Below, piece by piece: positions 1 through 11,251 of a stretch of 64,000 bases of DNA. The DNA lies in contig NC_092647.1 of NCBI RefSeq assembly GCF_039555335.1, positions 13,623,594 to 13,687,593 on the forward strand, read 5' to 3'. The notes beneath the pieces were generated by a model. The model saw only the letters and a list, made by a program, of their open reading frames with translations. It had not been told where the DNA came from and did not search any database. Origin of the DNA: Amphiura filiformis (taxonomy: Eukaryota; Echinodermata; Ophiuroidea; Amphilepidida; Amphiuridae). The position numbers were made by a program, and so were the translations under genes. Each line of letters opens with the position of its first letter. The stretch's first letter is position 1.

Positions 1-2391
1 GGTAAAACAACATATCACATACACTTTGCACGGTAAAACAACATATCACATACACTTTGCACGATAAAACAGCATATCGCGTGCACTTTACACGGTAAAC
101 AACATATCACATGCACTTTGAACGGTAAAACAGCAAATCACATGCACTTTGCACGGTAAAACAGCATATCGCGTGCACTTTGCACGGTAAACAACATATC
201 ACATACACTTTGCACGGTAAAACAACATATCACATACACTTTGCACGGTAAAACAACATATCACATACACTTTGCACGATAAAACAGCATATCGCGTGCA
301 CTTTACACGGTAAACAACATATCACATGCACTTTGAACGGTAAAACAGCAAATCACATGCACTTTAAACGGTAAAACAGCTTATCGCATACACTTTGAAC
401 GGTAAAACAGCAAATCACATACACTTTGCACGGTAAAACAGCATATCGCGTGCACTTTGCACGGTAAACAACATATCACATGCACTTTGCACGGTAAAAC
501 AACATATCACATACACTTTGCACGGTAAAACAGCATATCGCGTGCACTTAGCACGGAAACAACATATCACATGCACTTTGCACGGTAAAACAATATATCA
601 CATGCACTGTGCACGGTAAAACAACATATCACATACATTTTGCACGGTAAAACAGCATATCGCGTGCACTTAGCACGGTAAACAACATATCACATGCACT
701 TTGCACGGTAAAACAACATATCACATACACTTTGCAAGGTAAAACAGCAAATCACATGCACTTTGCACGGTAAAACAGCAAATCACATGCATTTTGAACT
801 GTAAAACAGCAAATCACATACAGTCTGAACGGTAAAACAGCAAATCACATGCACTTTGCATGGTAAAACAACATATCACATACACTTTACACGGTAAAAC
901 AGCATATCGCGTGCACTTAGCACGGTAAACAACATATCACATGCACTTTACACGGTAAAACAGCAAATCACATGCACTTTGCACGGTAAAACAGCAAATC
1001 ATATGCACTTTGAACGGTAAAACAGCAAATCACATACACTCTGAACGGTAAAACAGCAAATCACATGCACTTTGAACGGTAAAACAGCAAATCACATGCA
1101 CTTTGAACGGTAAAACAGCAAATCACATGCACTTTGAACGGTAAAACAGCAAATCACATGTACTTTGAACGGTAAACAACATATCACATACACTTTGTAC
1201 GGTAAAACAGCAAATCACATGTACTTTGAACGGTAAACAACATATCACATACACTTTGCACGATAAAACAGCATATCGCGTGCACTTTGCACGGTAAACA
1301 ACATATCACATGTACTTTGAACGGTAAAACAGCAAATCACATGTACATTGCACGGTAAAACAGCATATCGCGTGCACTTTGCACGGTAAACAACATATCA
1401 CATGTACTTTGAACGGTAAAACAGCAAATCACATGCACTTTGCACGGTAAAACAGCATATCACATGCACTTTGCACGGTAAAACAACATATCACATACAC
1501 TTTGCACGGTAAAGCAGCAAATCACATGCACTTTGAACGGTAAAACAGCATATCGCGTGCACTTTGCACGGTAAACAACATATCACATGTACTTTGAACG
1601 GTAAAACAGCAAATCACATGCACTTTGCACGGTAAAACAACATATCACATGCACTTTGTACGGTAAAACAACATATCACATACACTTTGCACGATAAAAC
1701 AGCATATCGCGTGCACTTTGCACGGTAAACAACATATCACATGTACTTTGAACGGTAAAACAGCAAATCACATGCACTTTGCACGGTAAAACAACATATC
1801 ACATGCACTTTGTACGGTAAAACAACATATCACACGCACTTTGTACGGTAAAACAACATATCACATACACTTTGCACGATAAAACAGCATATCGCGTGCA
1901 CTTAGCACGGTAAACAACATATCACATGTACTTTGAACGGTAAAACAACATATCACATACACTTTGCACGATAAAACAGCATATCGCGTGCACTTTGCAC
2001 GGTAAACAACATATCACATGTACTTTGAACGGTAAAACAGCAAATCACATGCACTTTGCACGGTAAAACAACATATCACATGCACTTTGTACGGTAAAAC
2101 AACATATCACACGCACTTTGTACGGTAAAACAACATATCACATACACTTTGCACGATAAAACAGCATATCGCGTGCACTTAGCACGGTAAACAACATATC
2201 ACATGTACTTTGAACGGTAAAACAACATATCACATACACTTTGCACGATAAAACAGCATATCGCGTGCACTTTGCACGGTAAACAACATATCACATGTAC
2301 TTTGAACGGTAAAACAGCAAATCACATGCACTTTGAACAACATATCACATGCACTTTGTACGGTAAAACAACATATCACATGCACTTTGTA
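1..2391. repeat. 31-bp satellite array, left part
   Basis: About 77 head-to-tail copies of a 31-bp monomer, with a common 30-bp variant that has lost one base. The core reads GGTAAAACAGCAAATCACAT followed by a GCACTTTG segment. Sub-types differ at the middle (CAAATCACAT, CATATCACAT, CATATCGCGT) and alternate in short higher-order blocks. No open frame of note. The array stops at 2391, where a transposon begins, and resumes at 11252 in the same orientation and phase. Confidence 0.97.
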
Positions 2392-2745
2392 CACTCTCAG
2401 AACATTGGATAAAAAATGAATGGGCAGAAAACAGTTGGTTAAAAAATGCCCAACAATGGTTAAGATTCTTGAAGTTGGGCAAAATACAGTTTAATACATG
2501 GTTGGTCAAACCTGTCAATATGGTATTTACACAATGTTGGTCAAAGGTTAACCAACCTTGGTAAAAAACATCCTTTTCCCGCCAATAAAGTTGGGCAAAG
2601 TATGGTTTTGCCCAACCATGGTCACATGGTGTTCCTTTGCGAACTGTGATTGGTCATTGTGTTGGGCAAAAATGCATTTCAGAAAACAAGATGGCCGATA
2701 TGAGTGGCTTGCTGCAAAGCGGTGGATCAGGGTCTTCAAGATCTG

Positions 2746-2990
2746 TTGGAGACATTTGAAGGTATGAAATTATATTATAAAGTATATCATTTCATCGGGT
2801 ATAACACTTAGTTTAAGTGTGTGCGAGAGGCCGAACTGGTAGCAAGCCTACGATGCTTTACGGACAACTGGTACCACGTCCGATAAAGCATCGTTGTCTT
2901 GCTCACAGTCTGGCCTCGCACACACTTAAACTAAGTGTTATACCCGATAAAATGTTTATAATATAATTTCCTGCCTTCAAATGTCTCCAA
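2746..2990. repeat. Long imperfect inverted repeat (hairpin)
   Basis: The segment from TTGGAGACATTTGAAGG (2746) onward is the inverse of the segment ending at 2990. Pairing continues through GGGTATAACACTTAG and GTGTGCGAG, and even the core (ACGATGCTTTA...) pairs, so nearly the whole 245 bp folds on itself. It lies between the outer transposon's left end and the Helitron leader. It may be a small foldback element or an end structure. Confidence 0.8.
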
Positions 2991-3054
2991 TTGGTTAAAA
3001 TATGAACAATGAAATGAACTTCCCATTCATAGTGTTTAAACTTCTTACTTGACT

Positions 3055-3232
3055 GTGTAGTGGGTAAAGGTCACGGGAATGAATCTGTCTCTTGGGTTGG
3101 CAGAAAGTGCATTGGCAAAACAAAAATATGTGTAAAATATGTGTAAGGCAGTGGTGTAGTGGGTAAAGGTCACGGGAATGAATCTGTCTCTTGGGTTGGC
3201 AGAAAGTGCATTGGCAAAACAAAAATATGTGT
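3055..3232 (+). repeat. 99-bp tandem duplication
   Basis: Two nearly identical copies with an offset of 99 bp (starts at 3055 and 3154), each containing GTGGGTAAAGGTCACGGGAA and TTGGGTTGGCAGAAAGTGC. No coding potential seen. Confidence 0.9.
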
Positions 3233-3467
3233 TACTTCTTAGTCCAAGCAAGAGTATTTGGTCCAAGCTCCTCATTTGACAAGCATGCAAATATTTTCAC
3301 TATAACACATGACTTCTCACATTAGTGAATACTGCTTTGATAACCATAAAAGAGTGCTCAGATAATACATAATATTGGGATCACATCTACTTTGATGCAT
3401 CTACTTTAATTACACCAAGAGCAAGAGTTCCTGAGCGTTAACTAGAAGGTGTGATAACTAACAAGGT

Positions 3468-4215
3468 AAGAGATATCAAACATGATCTATTTAGGTTTGT
3501 TTGTCTGTGACTGCTGATGTGAGGCCGTAGTAGGAAGTTCGTTAAGTCATCTGACCCCGCCCCCCCGGGGGGGTCGTCTCTCTTACTCCCCATAGGTTGT
3601 GCATGCTTAATCACACATTATTATTATTTACTAAGTAGTCCTACGTGTATGGGGTGGGGTGGGTGGGTGTTAGATAAAAGTAGTCCTATGGGGGGACGTT
3701 TTTTATACTTTGTTGTACGTAGTCCTACAGGGGGCACATTTTCCTTATTATTGTTTACTGAGTAGTCCTACGTGTGTGGGGTGGGTGTGTGGGTAAAGAG
3801 ATATCAAACATGATCTATTTAGGTTTGTTTGTCTGTGACGGCTGATGTGAGGCCGTAGTAGGAAGTTTATGTTCGTTAAGTCATCTGACCCCGCCACCCC
3901 CGGGGGGGGTCGTCTCTCTTACTCCCCATAGGTTGTGCATGCTTAATCACACATTATTATTATTTACTAAGTAGTCCTACGTGTATGGGGTGAAGTGGGT
4001 GGGTGTTAGATAAAAGTAGTCCTATGGGGGGACGTTTTTTATACTTTGTTGCACGTAGTCCTAGAGGGGGCCCATTTTCCTTATTATTGTTTAATGAGTA
4101 GTCCTACGTGTGTGGGGTGGGTGTGTGGGTGTTAGATGAAAGTAGGCCTACGGGGGACTTTTTATACTTTGTTGCATTTAGTCCTACAGGGGGGCCCATT
4201 TTCTTATTTACCTCT
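3468..4215 (+). repeat. 328-bp tandem repeat in the Helitron leader region
   Basis: Two and a part copies with a 328-bp offset (AAGAGATATC at 3468 and 3796). Each contains a run of C then G, repeated GTAGTCCTACG motifs and G-rich tracts. The segment TTTAGGTTTGTTTGTCTGTG...GAGGCCGTAGTAGG plus TTCGTTAAGTCATC is shared with the minisatellite at 25090-25975 downstream of the Hox gene, so part of this leader belongs to a dispersed family. Confidence 0.85.
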
Positions 4216-4321
4216 TTTCTCGGAGACTAGGGTCACATTATTATAATTTCAGTTTCAATTTAGTTCATCTTATTCGACATTTCAAAACATTTTTTTTGCA
4301 CCAAAAATATTTATGATATTA

Positions 4322-4363
4322 TTTTTTTTTTTTTTTTTTTTTTAAATATATTTCTTTGCATAG
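4322..4363 (+). promoter_or_regulatory. Polypyrimidine tract and likely 3' splice site before the Helitron coding exon
   Basis: A run of 22 T (4322-4343) is followed by TTTCTTTGCATAG at 4351-4363, a good 3' splice-site shape. The reading frame of the Helitron N-terminus is open from here, but its first in-frame ATG is only at 4534, within the repeats. This suggests that an upstream first exon, not identified, supplies the start. Confidence 0.45.
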
Positions 4364-5898
4364 AGCCATGGATAAAATGTCCAACAGTCAAACAAACAGC
4401 TGCTAAAAAAGGGGAATACCGTAAAACGTTGACACCAGCTCAGAATGAAGCCATTAAACAGAAGGATGCTGCAGCAAAGCGTGTATCCTGGGCAGCTCAA
4501 ACACCAGAACAGCATGACGTAGCAAAACAGAAAATGGCAGCTGCAGCACGTGCATCCCGGGCGGCCCAAACACAAGAACAGCATGACGCAGCAAAACGGA
4601 AAAAGACAGCCGCAGCACATGCATCCCGGGCGGCTCAAACACCAGAACAGCATGACGCAACAAAACAGAAGGGTGCAGCAGCAAAACGTGCATCCCGGGC
4701 GGCTCAAACAGCAGAACAGCATGACGCAGCAAAACGGAAAAAGGCAGCCGCAGCACATGCATCCCGGGCGGCTCAAACACCAGAACAGCATGACGCAGCA
4801 AAACAGAAGGGTGCAGCAGCAAAACGTGCATCCCGGGCGGCTCAAACAGCAGAACAGCATGACGCAGCAAAACGGAAAAAGGCAGCCGCAGCACATGCAT
4901 CCCGGGCGGCTCAAACACCAGAACAGCATGACGCAGCAAAACAGAAGGGTGCAGCAGCAAAACGTGCATCCCGGGCGGCTCAAACACCAGAACAGCATGA
5001 CGCAGCAAAACGGAAAAAGGCAGCCGCAGCACATGCATCCCGGGCGGCTCAAACACCAGAACAGCATGACGCAGCAAAACAGAATGGTGCAGCAGCAAAA
5101 CGTGCATCCCGGGCGGCTCAAACAGCAGAACAGCATGACGCAGCAAAACGGAAAAAGGCAGCCGCAGCACATGCATCCCGGGCGGCTAAAACACCAGAAC
5201 AGCATGACACAGCAAAACAGAAGGGTGCAGCAGCAAAACGTGCATCCCGGGCGGCTCAAACAGCAGAACAGCGTGAAGCAGTAAAGCAGAAGGATGCCAC
5301 ATACCATCGGAACAAAACCAAAGCACAAAAGCAGAAACATTGTGCTCAGGTCAACAGGAACACTTTCGATGAGCAGCATGTTGTTCCACTCAATGTTGGA
5401 TCAACAACACTATGCTCATCATGCAAAGCAGTCATGTTTTCAGGGGAAACTCATAAAGGTCGCCTAGGAATAAATGCCACTTTCTCCTTATGTTGTTCCT
5501 ATGGAGATATTTCCTTACCACCAATCAAGCCTCCACCAGAACCATTAGCAGATCTCTTTATCAAGACTGATTCGAATGCCAGAGATTTCAAGCAACACAT
5601 CCGAAAGTACAATTCTGCTTTGGCACTTTCTTCAATTGGTGTTGATCTTGGAAGCACTTTCCAATTCAGGAATTCTGGACCATGGGTTTACAAGATTAAT
5701 GGTCAGATGTACCATGCAGCAGGCCCTATCATGCCTAACAGTGGTACACCTCCAGCATTCAGTCAATTGTATGTGTACGACACAGAACATGAATTAGACA
5801 ATCGACATGCGAGGAATAAGGATATGAACCGAGATACCCTCACACTTCTCCAGGACCTCATGCATACCTACAATCCATTTGTGCAGAAATATGTGCAG
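4364..5898 (+). CDS. Helitron Rep/helicase, N-terminal exon with expanded 23-aa repeats
   Basis: This exon encodes the N-terminal part of a Helitron transposase. Positions 4480-5290 encode about twelve copies of a 23-residue Ala/Lys/Gln-rich repeat (ASRAAQTPEQHDAAK plus a variable tail ending AAAKR or AAAAH). The two tail types alternate, making a 138-bp dimer. Shorter versions of this Ala/Gln/Arg repeat are known at Helitron N-termini. After the repeats comes the typical Helitron N-terminal region: a CSSCKAVMFSGE zinc-binding-like motif, FSLCCSYGDISLPPIKPPP, then IRKYNSALALSSIG and GQMYHAAGPIMPNSG. The frame is open up to a splice donor (CAG/GTAATA) at 5898, phase 0. The true start is unknown because no upstream in-frame ATG is visible. 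The Cys-rich frame on the opposite strand is only the antisense of the repeat. Confidence 0.88.
4480..5290 (+). repeat. 69/138-bp in-frame coding minisatellite
   Basis: Units of 69 bp (23 codons) alternate between two subtypes, so the homogeneous unit is 138 bp. Nucleotide identity between dimers is very high, implying recent expansion within the coding frame. Each unit contains the palindrome-like GCATCCCGGGCGGC. Confidence 0.9.
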
Positions 5899-6349
5899 GT
5901 AATATTACATATTATGTATTTTCTATTTACATATTATGACTACCTACCTTAAAGGAGCATTGTCCAATCTTTTCATATTCTGTTTTCTATATAGCTGACA
6001 TTGAGGCCTACCATTCAAACAATATATATATATGTTTCCAAAGTTTGAGTTGTATTGCTCCAGCAATAGGATATTACATAGACTTCCAGTGTGGTTACCA
6101 CAATTCAGCACGTTTTTGTTAACACCATGCATCTAAAGGAAACATCCCGGGCACCTGCCTGGGCATTAAATTTTACTAGGTAATGAGAAAAATATTTCTT
6201 CTCATACCAAAATCTCAGTTTCGATGAAGATAAATGGTGGGATGAGGCAGTCGGTCGGGTCACACCCTTTTCATATAGATCTATGTACTTTTCATTTCTT
6301 CTTATTTTAGCATCTCTATAACATTTACTTTCCAATACATTAACCACAG

Positions 6350-7264
6350 GCAGCACATATCATACAGCAGCAACCTACTACAAATGTCTGCTTGGTTCTC
6401 AAAGGTACTGGCACACCAGACCCACGAAGATATAATCTCCCAACCGGCAATGACATTGCAATCGTCATCCCACAAGTCCAGCAAATGCAGCCAGGACATC
6501 ACAGAGATGTAGTCCTGTACAAGACAGCAACAGACCATCCAAATGGCTTGACTACAGTGCGCATACATGAATTGCATCCAATGTATGATCCTACTGCTTA
6601 TCCTTTACTCTTCATACATGGTATGTATTATGTTTCACAAGGACATTACAACACCCTTCAGAACTGTTGAGTTTTATCAAAATCCTAACATGCTCTACCT
6701 CAATTTAGCAATGAGTTTCATCCCAATGCCACAATAATTTTTCATGATTTCCTTTTCTTCCAGGAGACAAAGGCTATGATATAGACACCTTTAAAAGACA
6801 GTCATCTACGGGACAAAAGAAGCTAACAACACGGAAGTACTACAGGTAATTTCCCTTTCATAGTGCACCATTGCAGCCATAGTTGTTTCAAGAAACACAT
6901 ACTCAGTCACTACTTTTATATTTATTATAATCACAAAAATTACCTAATGTGAATATAACCAGTAGTCTTATCCACTATAGATATTCTCACATTTTGCAGA
7001 TATCGCTTTATGGAGCATGACGGCGAATTAAATATTTTGCACCAGGGTGGACGTCTATTTCAGCAATATCTAGCTGACATGTGGTGTAAAACTGAAAAAG
7101 AAACACTTTCTTTCCTACGGTACAACCAAAGCCAGCTCAGAGCAGAACTATACCAAGGTCTTGCAGATGCTGTACACAACAATAACCAACAACAGCTAGG
7201 TACACGAGTTATCCTTCCATCGACTTTCCATGGCTCACCTCGCCAAATGCATGAGCTCTACCAG
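6350..7264 (+). CDS. Helitron Rep/helicase, exons 2-4 (Helitron-like N domain)
   Basis: Three exons join in frame with the first exon. Exon 2 (6350-6620) follows an acceptor CCACAG and ends at CATG/GTATGT, phase 1. Exon 3 (6764-6845) follows CTTCCAG and ends ACAG/GTAATT, phase 2. Exon 4 (7000-7264) follows TTTGCAG and ends CCAG/GTAATA, phase 0. The spliced product contains RRYNLPTGNDIAIVIP, the LHPMYDPTAYPLLF block, and after the exon 2/3 join an HGDKGYDI block. It then continues YYRYRFM and LHQGGRLFQQYLADMW, the conserved region of the Helitron-like N domain just before the Rep nuclease. Intron phases agree across all junctions, so the model is strong. The introns are AT-rich and 143-451 bp long. 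Confidence 0.87.
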
Positions 7265-7622
7265 GTAATATTGACTTCCATAATGTTTCACACTTATAAT
7301 CTAATCAACAAATAGGATGTCATAATAAAACTAACAATAAATGACACATAACAAAATATATTTCAACTAGAATTTCGCGACTTTCGAAGCAAAGCATCAG
7401 CCTCAATGCTTCCACCTTAGCATGAGTCATTTACCGAATTGGCATATTTTGCAATCAATGAACATCTGATGCGATTTGAAGACCGCCAGTTGCCACCCCT
7501 TCCCAAGTCACAACTTTCCAGTTCCGAGGAACATACTCAAAAGCGGCGGATGTACATGTTTTATAAAACTATATTACACAATTGTCACCTGCTTACATTT
7601 TTTCCAACACTTTATTCTGCAG

Positions 7623-8371
7623 GATGCTATGGCCTTAGTTCGATGGTTTGGAAAACCGGAGTTGTTTATTACATTCACATGCAACCCCAGATGGACTGAA
7701 ATAGTGGAGAAGCTCAAACCAGGCCAAACAGCAACAGACAGACAAGACATAGTCAACCGAGTCTTCCACCTGAAACTAAAACAGTTCTTCAAAGATCTTT
7801 TTACTAATGACGTGCTCGGAAACATCAAAGCCTACTGCTGGACCCTAGAAGAGCAAAAGCGATCGCTGAAACATATTCACCTCCTAGCCATACTTCAACA
7901 ACCATTAACTCCTGAATGGGTAGAAAGCGTTGTATGGGCATTCATTCCAGATCCCGGCACTATGCCCAAATTACACAAAATAGTCACCCAGTCTATGCTA
8001 CATGGTCCGTGTGGAACATTCAACCCAAACTCTCCATGCATGATAAATGGACAATGTAAAGCCAAATACCCCAAAGATTTCTGCAGCACTACAACCCTAT
8101 CAGAAGATGGATTTGCACTATATGCAAGACCAAATGATGGCACATTCCATGACAAAAATGGTTTCCGCTTTGACAATCGCTGGGTAGTTCCATATAACCC
8201 TTGGTTACTCCTGAAATACAATGCGCACATCAACACTGAGGTCTGTGGTAGTGTTAAAAACGTGAAGTATCTCTACAAATACATCACTAAGGGTGCTGAC
8301 ATGGCATCTGTGGGCATTGAAGAGACAGAACAACAGAATACAGATGAAATCACCAACTACGTTTCATCACG
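7623..8371 (+). CDS. Helitron Rep (HUH nuclease) exon
   Basis: The exon begins after TTATTCTGCAG (7612-7622), in phase with the previous donor, and reads DAMALVRWFGKPELFITFTC, a hallmark Helitron sequence. The HUH metal-binding motif is present as HIH within QKRSLKHIHLLAIL. The paired catalytic tyrosines lie in KYLYKYITKG near the end. Cys-containing stretches (GPCGTFNPNSPCMINGQCKAKYPK) match the family. It is the replication-initiator nuclease that nicks DNA in rolling-circle-like transposition. The donor is at CACG/GTACGT, phase 2. No stop or frameshift within this exon. A different frame reading through the upstream intron is not expected to be used. Confidence 0.92.
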
Positions 8372-8532
8372 GTACGTTGTTTCATTACCTCTTCCTTCTT
8401 CATATTAGCGCCTGCTTCCAATCAATAATTTATCACTTCTGCTCATCATTGCTAAACCACACAACAATGCATAATGCAGTACCAAACACCTTTCAATTAT
8501 TCCTCTTATCCTTCTCTATTGTATCAATACAG

Positions 8533-10761
8533 GTGGATTACAGCATCAACTGCAACATGGTCTATGTTTGAGTTCCCCACACATGGCAGACACCCACCAA
8601 TTGTACGTCTGGCAGTGCATGAAGAAAACCAGCAAACAGTCATCTTCAAAGAAGGCGAAGAAGACATTGCCCTGGATAGGAATACAAACACCACCCTTAC
8701 AGCCTGGATGAAGTTCAATGAAGATCATCCAGAAGCAAGACAACATACATACGATCAATTCCCTGTACACTATCGTTGGGATGCGGCAAATAAAAGGTGG
8801 CTCCTCGCAAAACATCCAACTACTGCATTGCTAGAGTCTACTCAACTAATCCTGCACAGGGAGAGCGCCACTACTTACGAATGCTTTTACATCACATACC
8901 AGGAGCTACGTGCTACAATGACCTCAAGACAGTACATGGTACTACATACCCTTCGTATAAACAAACTGCCATTGCAATGGGTCTCCTTGATGATGATGCT
9001 GAATGGGAACGATGTCTGAATGAAAGCGTCCTCCAAGATATGCCATGCAAAATTCGCCGCTTATTTGCAATAATTCTGGTATACTGTGCACCAGCCAATC
9101 CTGCACATTTGTGGAATACTTTCAACGAGCACATGAGTGATGACCTCGCACGCCCTCATCTTACTCCTTCACAAATTACAAATCAGGTACTATTGTCACT
9201 GGATACATTGTTAAAAGGCATGAACAGTTCCCTGCAAGACTTCCCCGACATTCCCCTCCCGGACTACACTCAGCGTGCCCAACTTCAGCTGCCAATAATT
9301 CAACAAGAATTATACAATACAACTGTGCAAGGAGATTTTGTAACCCAACATTTTCCACAACTCAACGAGCAACAACAAAGTATTTTCCAAACAGTCATGT
9401 CTGCTGTTGCAGGAACATCAGAGCAGAAGATAGTCATGATTAATGCACCCGGTGGATATGGAAAAACCTTCTTGCTGGCTACAATCTTAGCCGCTGTCAG
9501 AGCACAGGGCCAAATCGCATTAGCCGTGGCGCCAACAGGATTAGCAGCTGAAAACTTGGAGGGGGGTCGAACAGCGCACAGTCGGTTCAAAATCCCGATC
9601 CCAATTACTGACACGTCTATGTGTCGTATTCCAGCACAAAGTCACCTCGCAGCTCTAATTCGCAGGACTAAAGTCATCGTTTGGGATGAAATAATGGCTA
9701 CTCATCGCCATGCTGTGGAATGCGTTGATCGTACTATGCAAGACTTGCGCAACAGTGAACAACCCTTTGGTGGATGTATTGCACTTTTTGGAGGAGACAC
9801 ACGTCAAATCCTACCAGTTGTTCGCCATGGAAGTGAGGCAGCCATTATGGATAGCTCCATCAAACGGAGCCCATTGTGGGCACATTGCACTCAACTACCA
9901 TTAACAATCAACATGCGTGTAAACTCAGATGAAGTGGAATTCTCCAATTTCCTCCTTCAAATAGGAAATGGGCAACATGACACAGTCGATCCCACCAATC
10001 CACAGATCATGGAAATACCGGCTGAATTCATTGAACCAAACCTCGCATCACTAATTAACAAGATCTTTCCTAATCTTCAGGATGGCTACCAAGATCCATA
10101 TTTTATGGCACACCGCTCCATTCTCACTCCACTAAATGAACATATGGACAAAATCAATACTTCCTGCGTCCAATCCTTTCCAGGAACACCTCACACATAC
10201 TTAAGTGCTGACAAAGTACAGGAAGACAATGGCAATCTTGCAATTCCACTAGAATACTTGAATTCCTTAACTCCTTCTGGAATGCCTCCACACCAGCTAA
10301 TACTCAAACTCAACATGGTTGTTATGCTATTACGCAACCTCCAAGCTGGACCATCAGAAGGCTTACGTAATGGCACTAGACTCCTCATCAAGTCACTTGG
10401 AAACCATATGATTGAAGCAGAAATTCTCACTGGAACTAGCACAGGCACCACTGTCTTTCTTCCCAGAATTCCATTCCACCTACGTGACTCGGACTTCCCT
10501 TTCACCATGATCCGTAAACAGTTCCCCATTCGTCCCTGCTTCAGCATGACCATCAACAAAGCCCAGGGCCAAACCTTGGATAAAGTTGGCATTTACCTCC
10601 CAAATCCAGTATTTACACATGGACAACTGTATGTGGCATTTAGCAGAGTGCGCACAAAACATGCACTTGCTGTTTGCATCGATCACCAGCAGCTCACTCA
10701 AATGGCAAGCGTAAACAACAATCATTGCACCTCAAATATCGTCTTCCATTCCATCCTGTAA
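8533..10761 (+). pseudogene. Helitron last exon: Rep C-terminus and PIF1-like helicase, one frameshift
   Basis: After an acceptor AATACAG the frame runs RWITASTATWSMFEFPTHGR, typical of the Rep-helicase linker, to NKRW at about 8800. There the conserved sequence jumps one frame to PRKTSNYCIARVYS and then stays open for about 650 codons to TAA at 10759-10761. The helicase has Walker A (GGYGKT, about 9450), the Walker B-like VWDEI (about 9681), GGDTRQILPV, INMRV, HRSILTPLNEHMDKIN and the C-terminal INKAQGQTL with YVAFSRVR. It belongs to superfamily 1B and unwinds the transposing strand. There is no C-terminal endonuclease, so this is a canonical Helitron and not a Helentron. The single-base frameshift would separate Rep from helicase unless it is a sequencing error. 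Confidence 0.9.
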
Positions 10762-10997
10762 TCAAGGTAAACTTTTATATTAATCTCCCCATGCCATATG
10801 TGTTATATCAAACTTACATTCATGGTATTTATAGGTTAATACTTTAATCTCGCTACATGAATAACATATTTATGTTGTAATTCTTAACTTACATCTTTAA
10901 CTCATGACCAGGAAACATTTTGGAACATTTTGCAGGGGTCGTGTCAAAGGTCAACTGGGGTCCACCTCCCCCCTACTTAATTTGCTATTAATTAATT
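10762..10997. other. Helitron 3' untranslated/subterminal region
   Basis: AT-rich, no open frame, between the helicase stop and the terminal hairpin. It includes a short element GTGTCAAAGGTCAACTGGGG. No clear AATAAA was seen. Confidence 0.5.
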
Positions 10998-11034
10998 AGT
11001 CTATCAGTAGACTATCACCGCGATGTGGCTCTAG
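10998..11034 (+). other. Helitron 3' terminal hairpins and CTAG end
   Basis: AGTCTA-TCAG-TAGACT (10998-11013) forms a perfect 6-bp stem. A second small hairpin CCGC-GAT-GTGG (11018-11028, one G-T pair) sits two bases before CTAG (11031-11034). Helitrons end in a hairpin near a CTRR tetranucleotide, so both are plausible termination signals. The first is farther from the end than usual. Confidence 0.6.
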
Positions 11035-11251
11035 TTGGTTATATTTTGCCCAACATGCTTTGCCCAACTGGTTGGTTACCGTAATGTTAACCAGTAGTTG
11101 GTCAATGTTTTTAACCAACCTGTGGTTATATTGTTAACCAACCCAAGTTGGTTAACAATATAACCAACTGTTGGGCTGTTCACCTGTAAATACATGGTTG
11201 GTTAAAATTTTAACCAAGTTGGTTAAAATTTTAACCAACGTTCTGAGAGTG

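Larger units (their letters stand above)
4364..11034 (+). mobile_element. Canonical autonomous Helitron (5' end unresolved)
   Basis: The start given here is that of the coding part; the true 5' terminus lies somewhere between about 2760 and 4364. The 3' terminus is inferred at CTAG (11031-11034) followed by T, the classical Helitron end and target base. Beyond it the sequence (TTGGTTATATTTTGCCCAAC) resembles the subterminal DNA of the outer transposon, not of the Helitron. This supports insertion of the Helitron into the older TIR element. Coding exons and domain order (repeat, N domain, HUH, helicase) are as described for the separate exons. Confidence 0.75.
2392..11251. mobile_element. TIR DNA transposon inserted in the satellite, itself split by a Helitron
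   Basis: The left end starts CACTCTCAGAAC (2392-2403) and the right end is its exact inverse (11240-11251). The inverted match extends to about 17 bp with one mismatch. The flanking satellite reads ...TTTGTA on the left and TACGGT on the right, so removing the element restores a normal monomer. The duplication is TA, or GTAC, because the terminal bases are palindromic. Both ends carry the same vocabulary (TTGGGCAAA, GGTTAACCAAC and their inverses), at 2392 to about 2740 and at 11035-11251, as expected for subterminal repeats of one element. No transposase was recognised. A short ATG frame of about 22 codons at 2693-2761 ends in a stop. The superfamily is undetermined. Confidence 0.75.

Noticed and set aside
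4342-5379. 345-residue Cys/Leu/Phe-rich frame and a 240-residue frame on the minus strand
   Set aside because: They are antisense shadows of the Helitron coding repeat; the 69-bp periodicity keeps other frames open. No signal or context supports them.
7439-7699. Frame starting MAYFAINEHLMRF near the Rep exon, and the N-terminal extension of the Rep frame from 7476
   Set aside because: Both lie in or run through an intron (7265-7622); the conserved Helitron sequence joins exactly from 7264 to 7623.
4364-11034. Helentron/Helitron2 class because of flanking inverted ends
   Set aside because: No endonuclease domain follows the helicase, the helicase stop precedes a CTAG end with hairpins, and the inverted ends are better explained by an outer TIR element.
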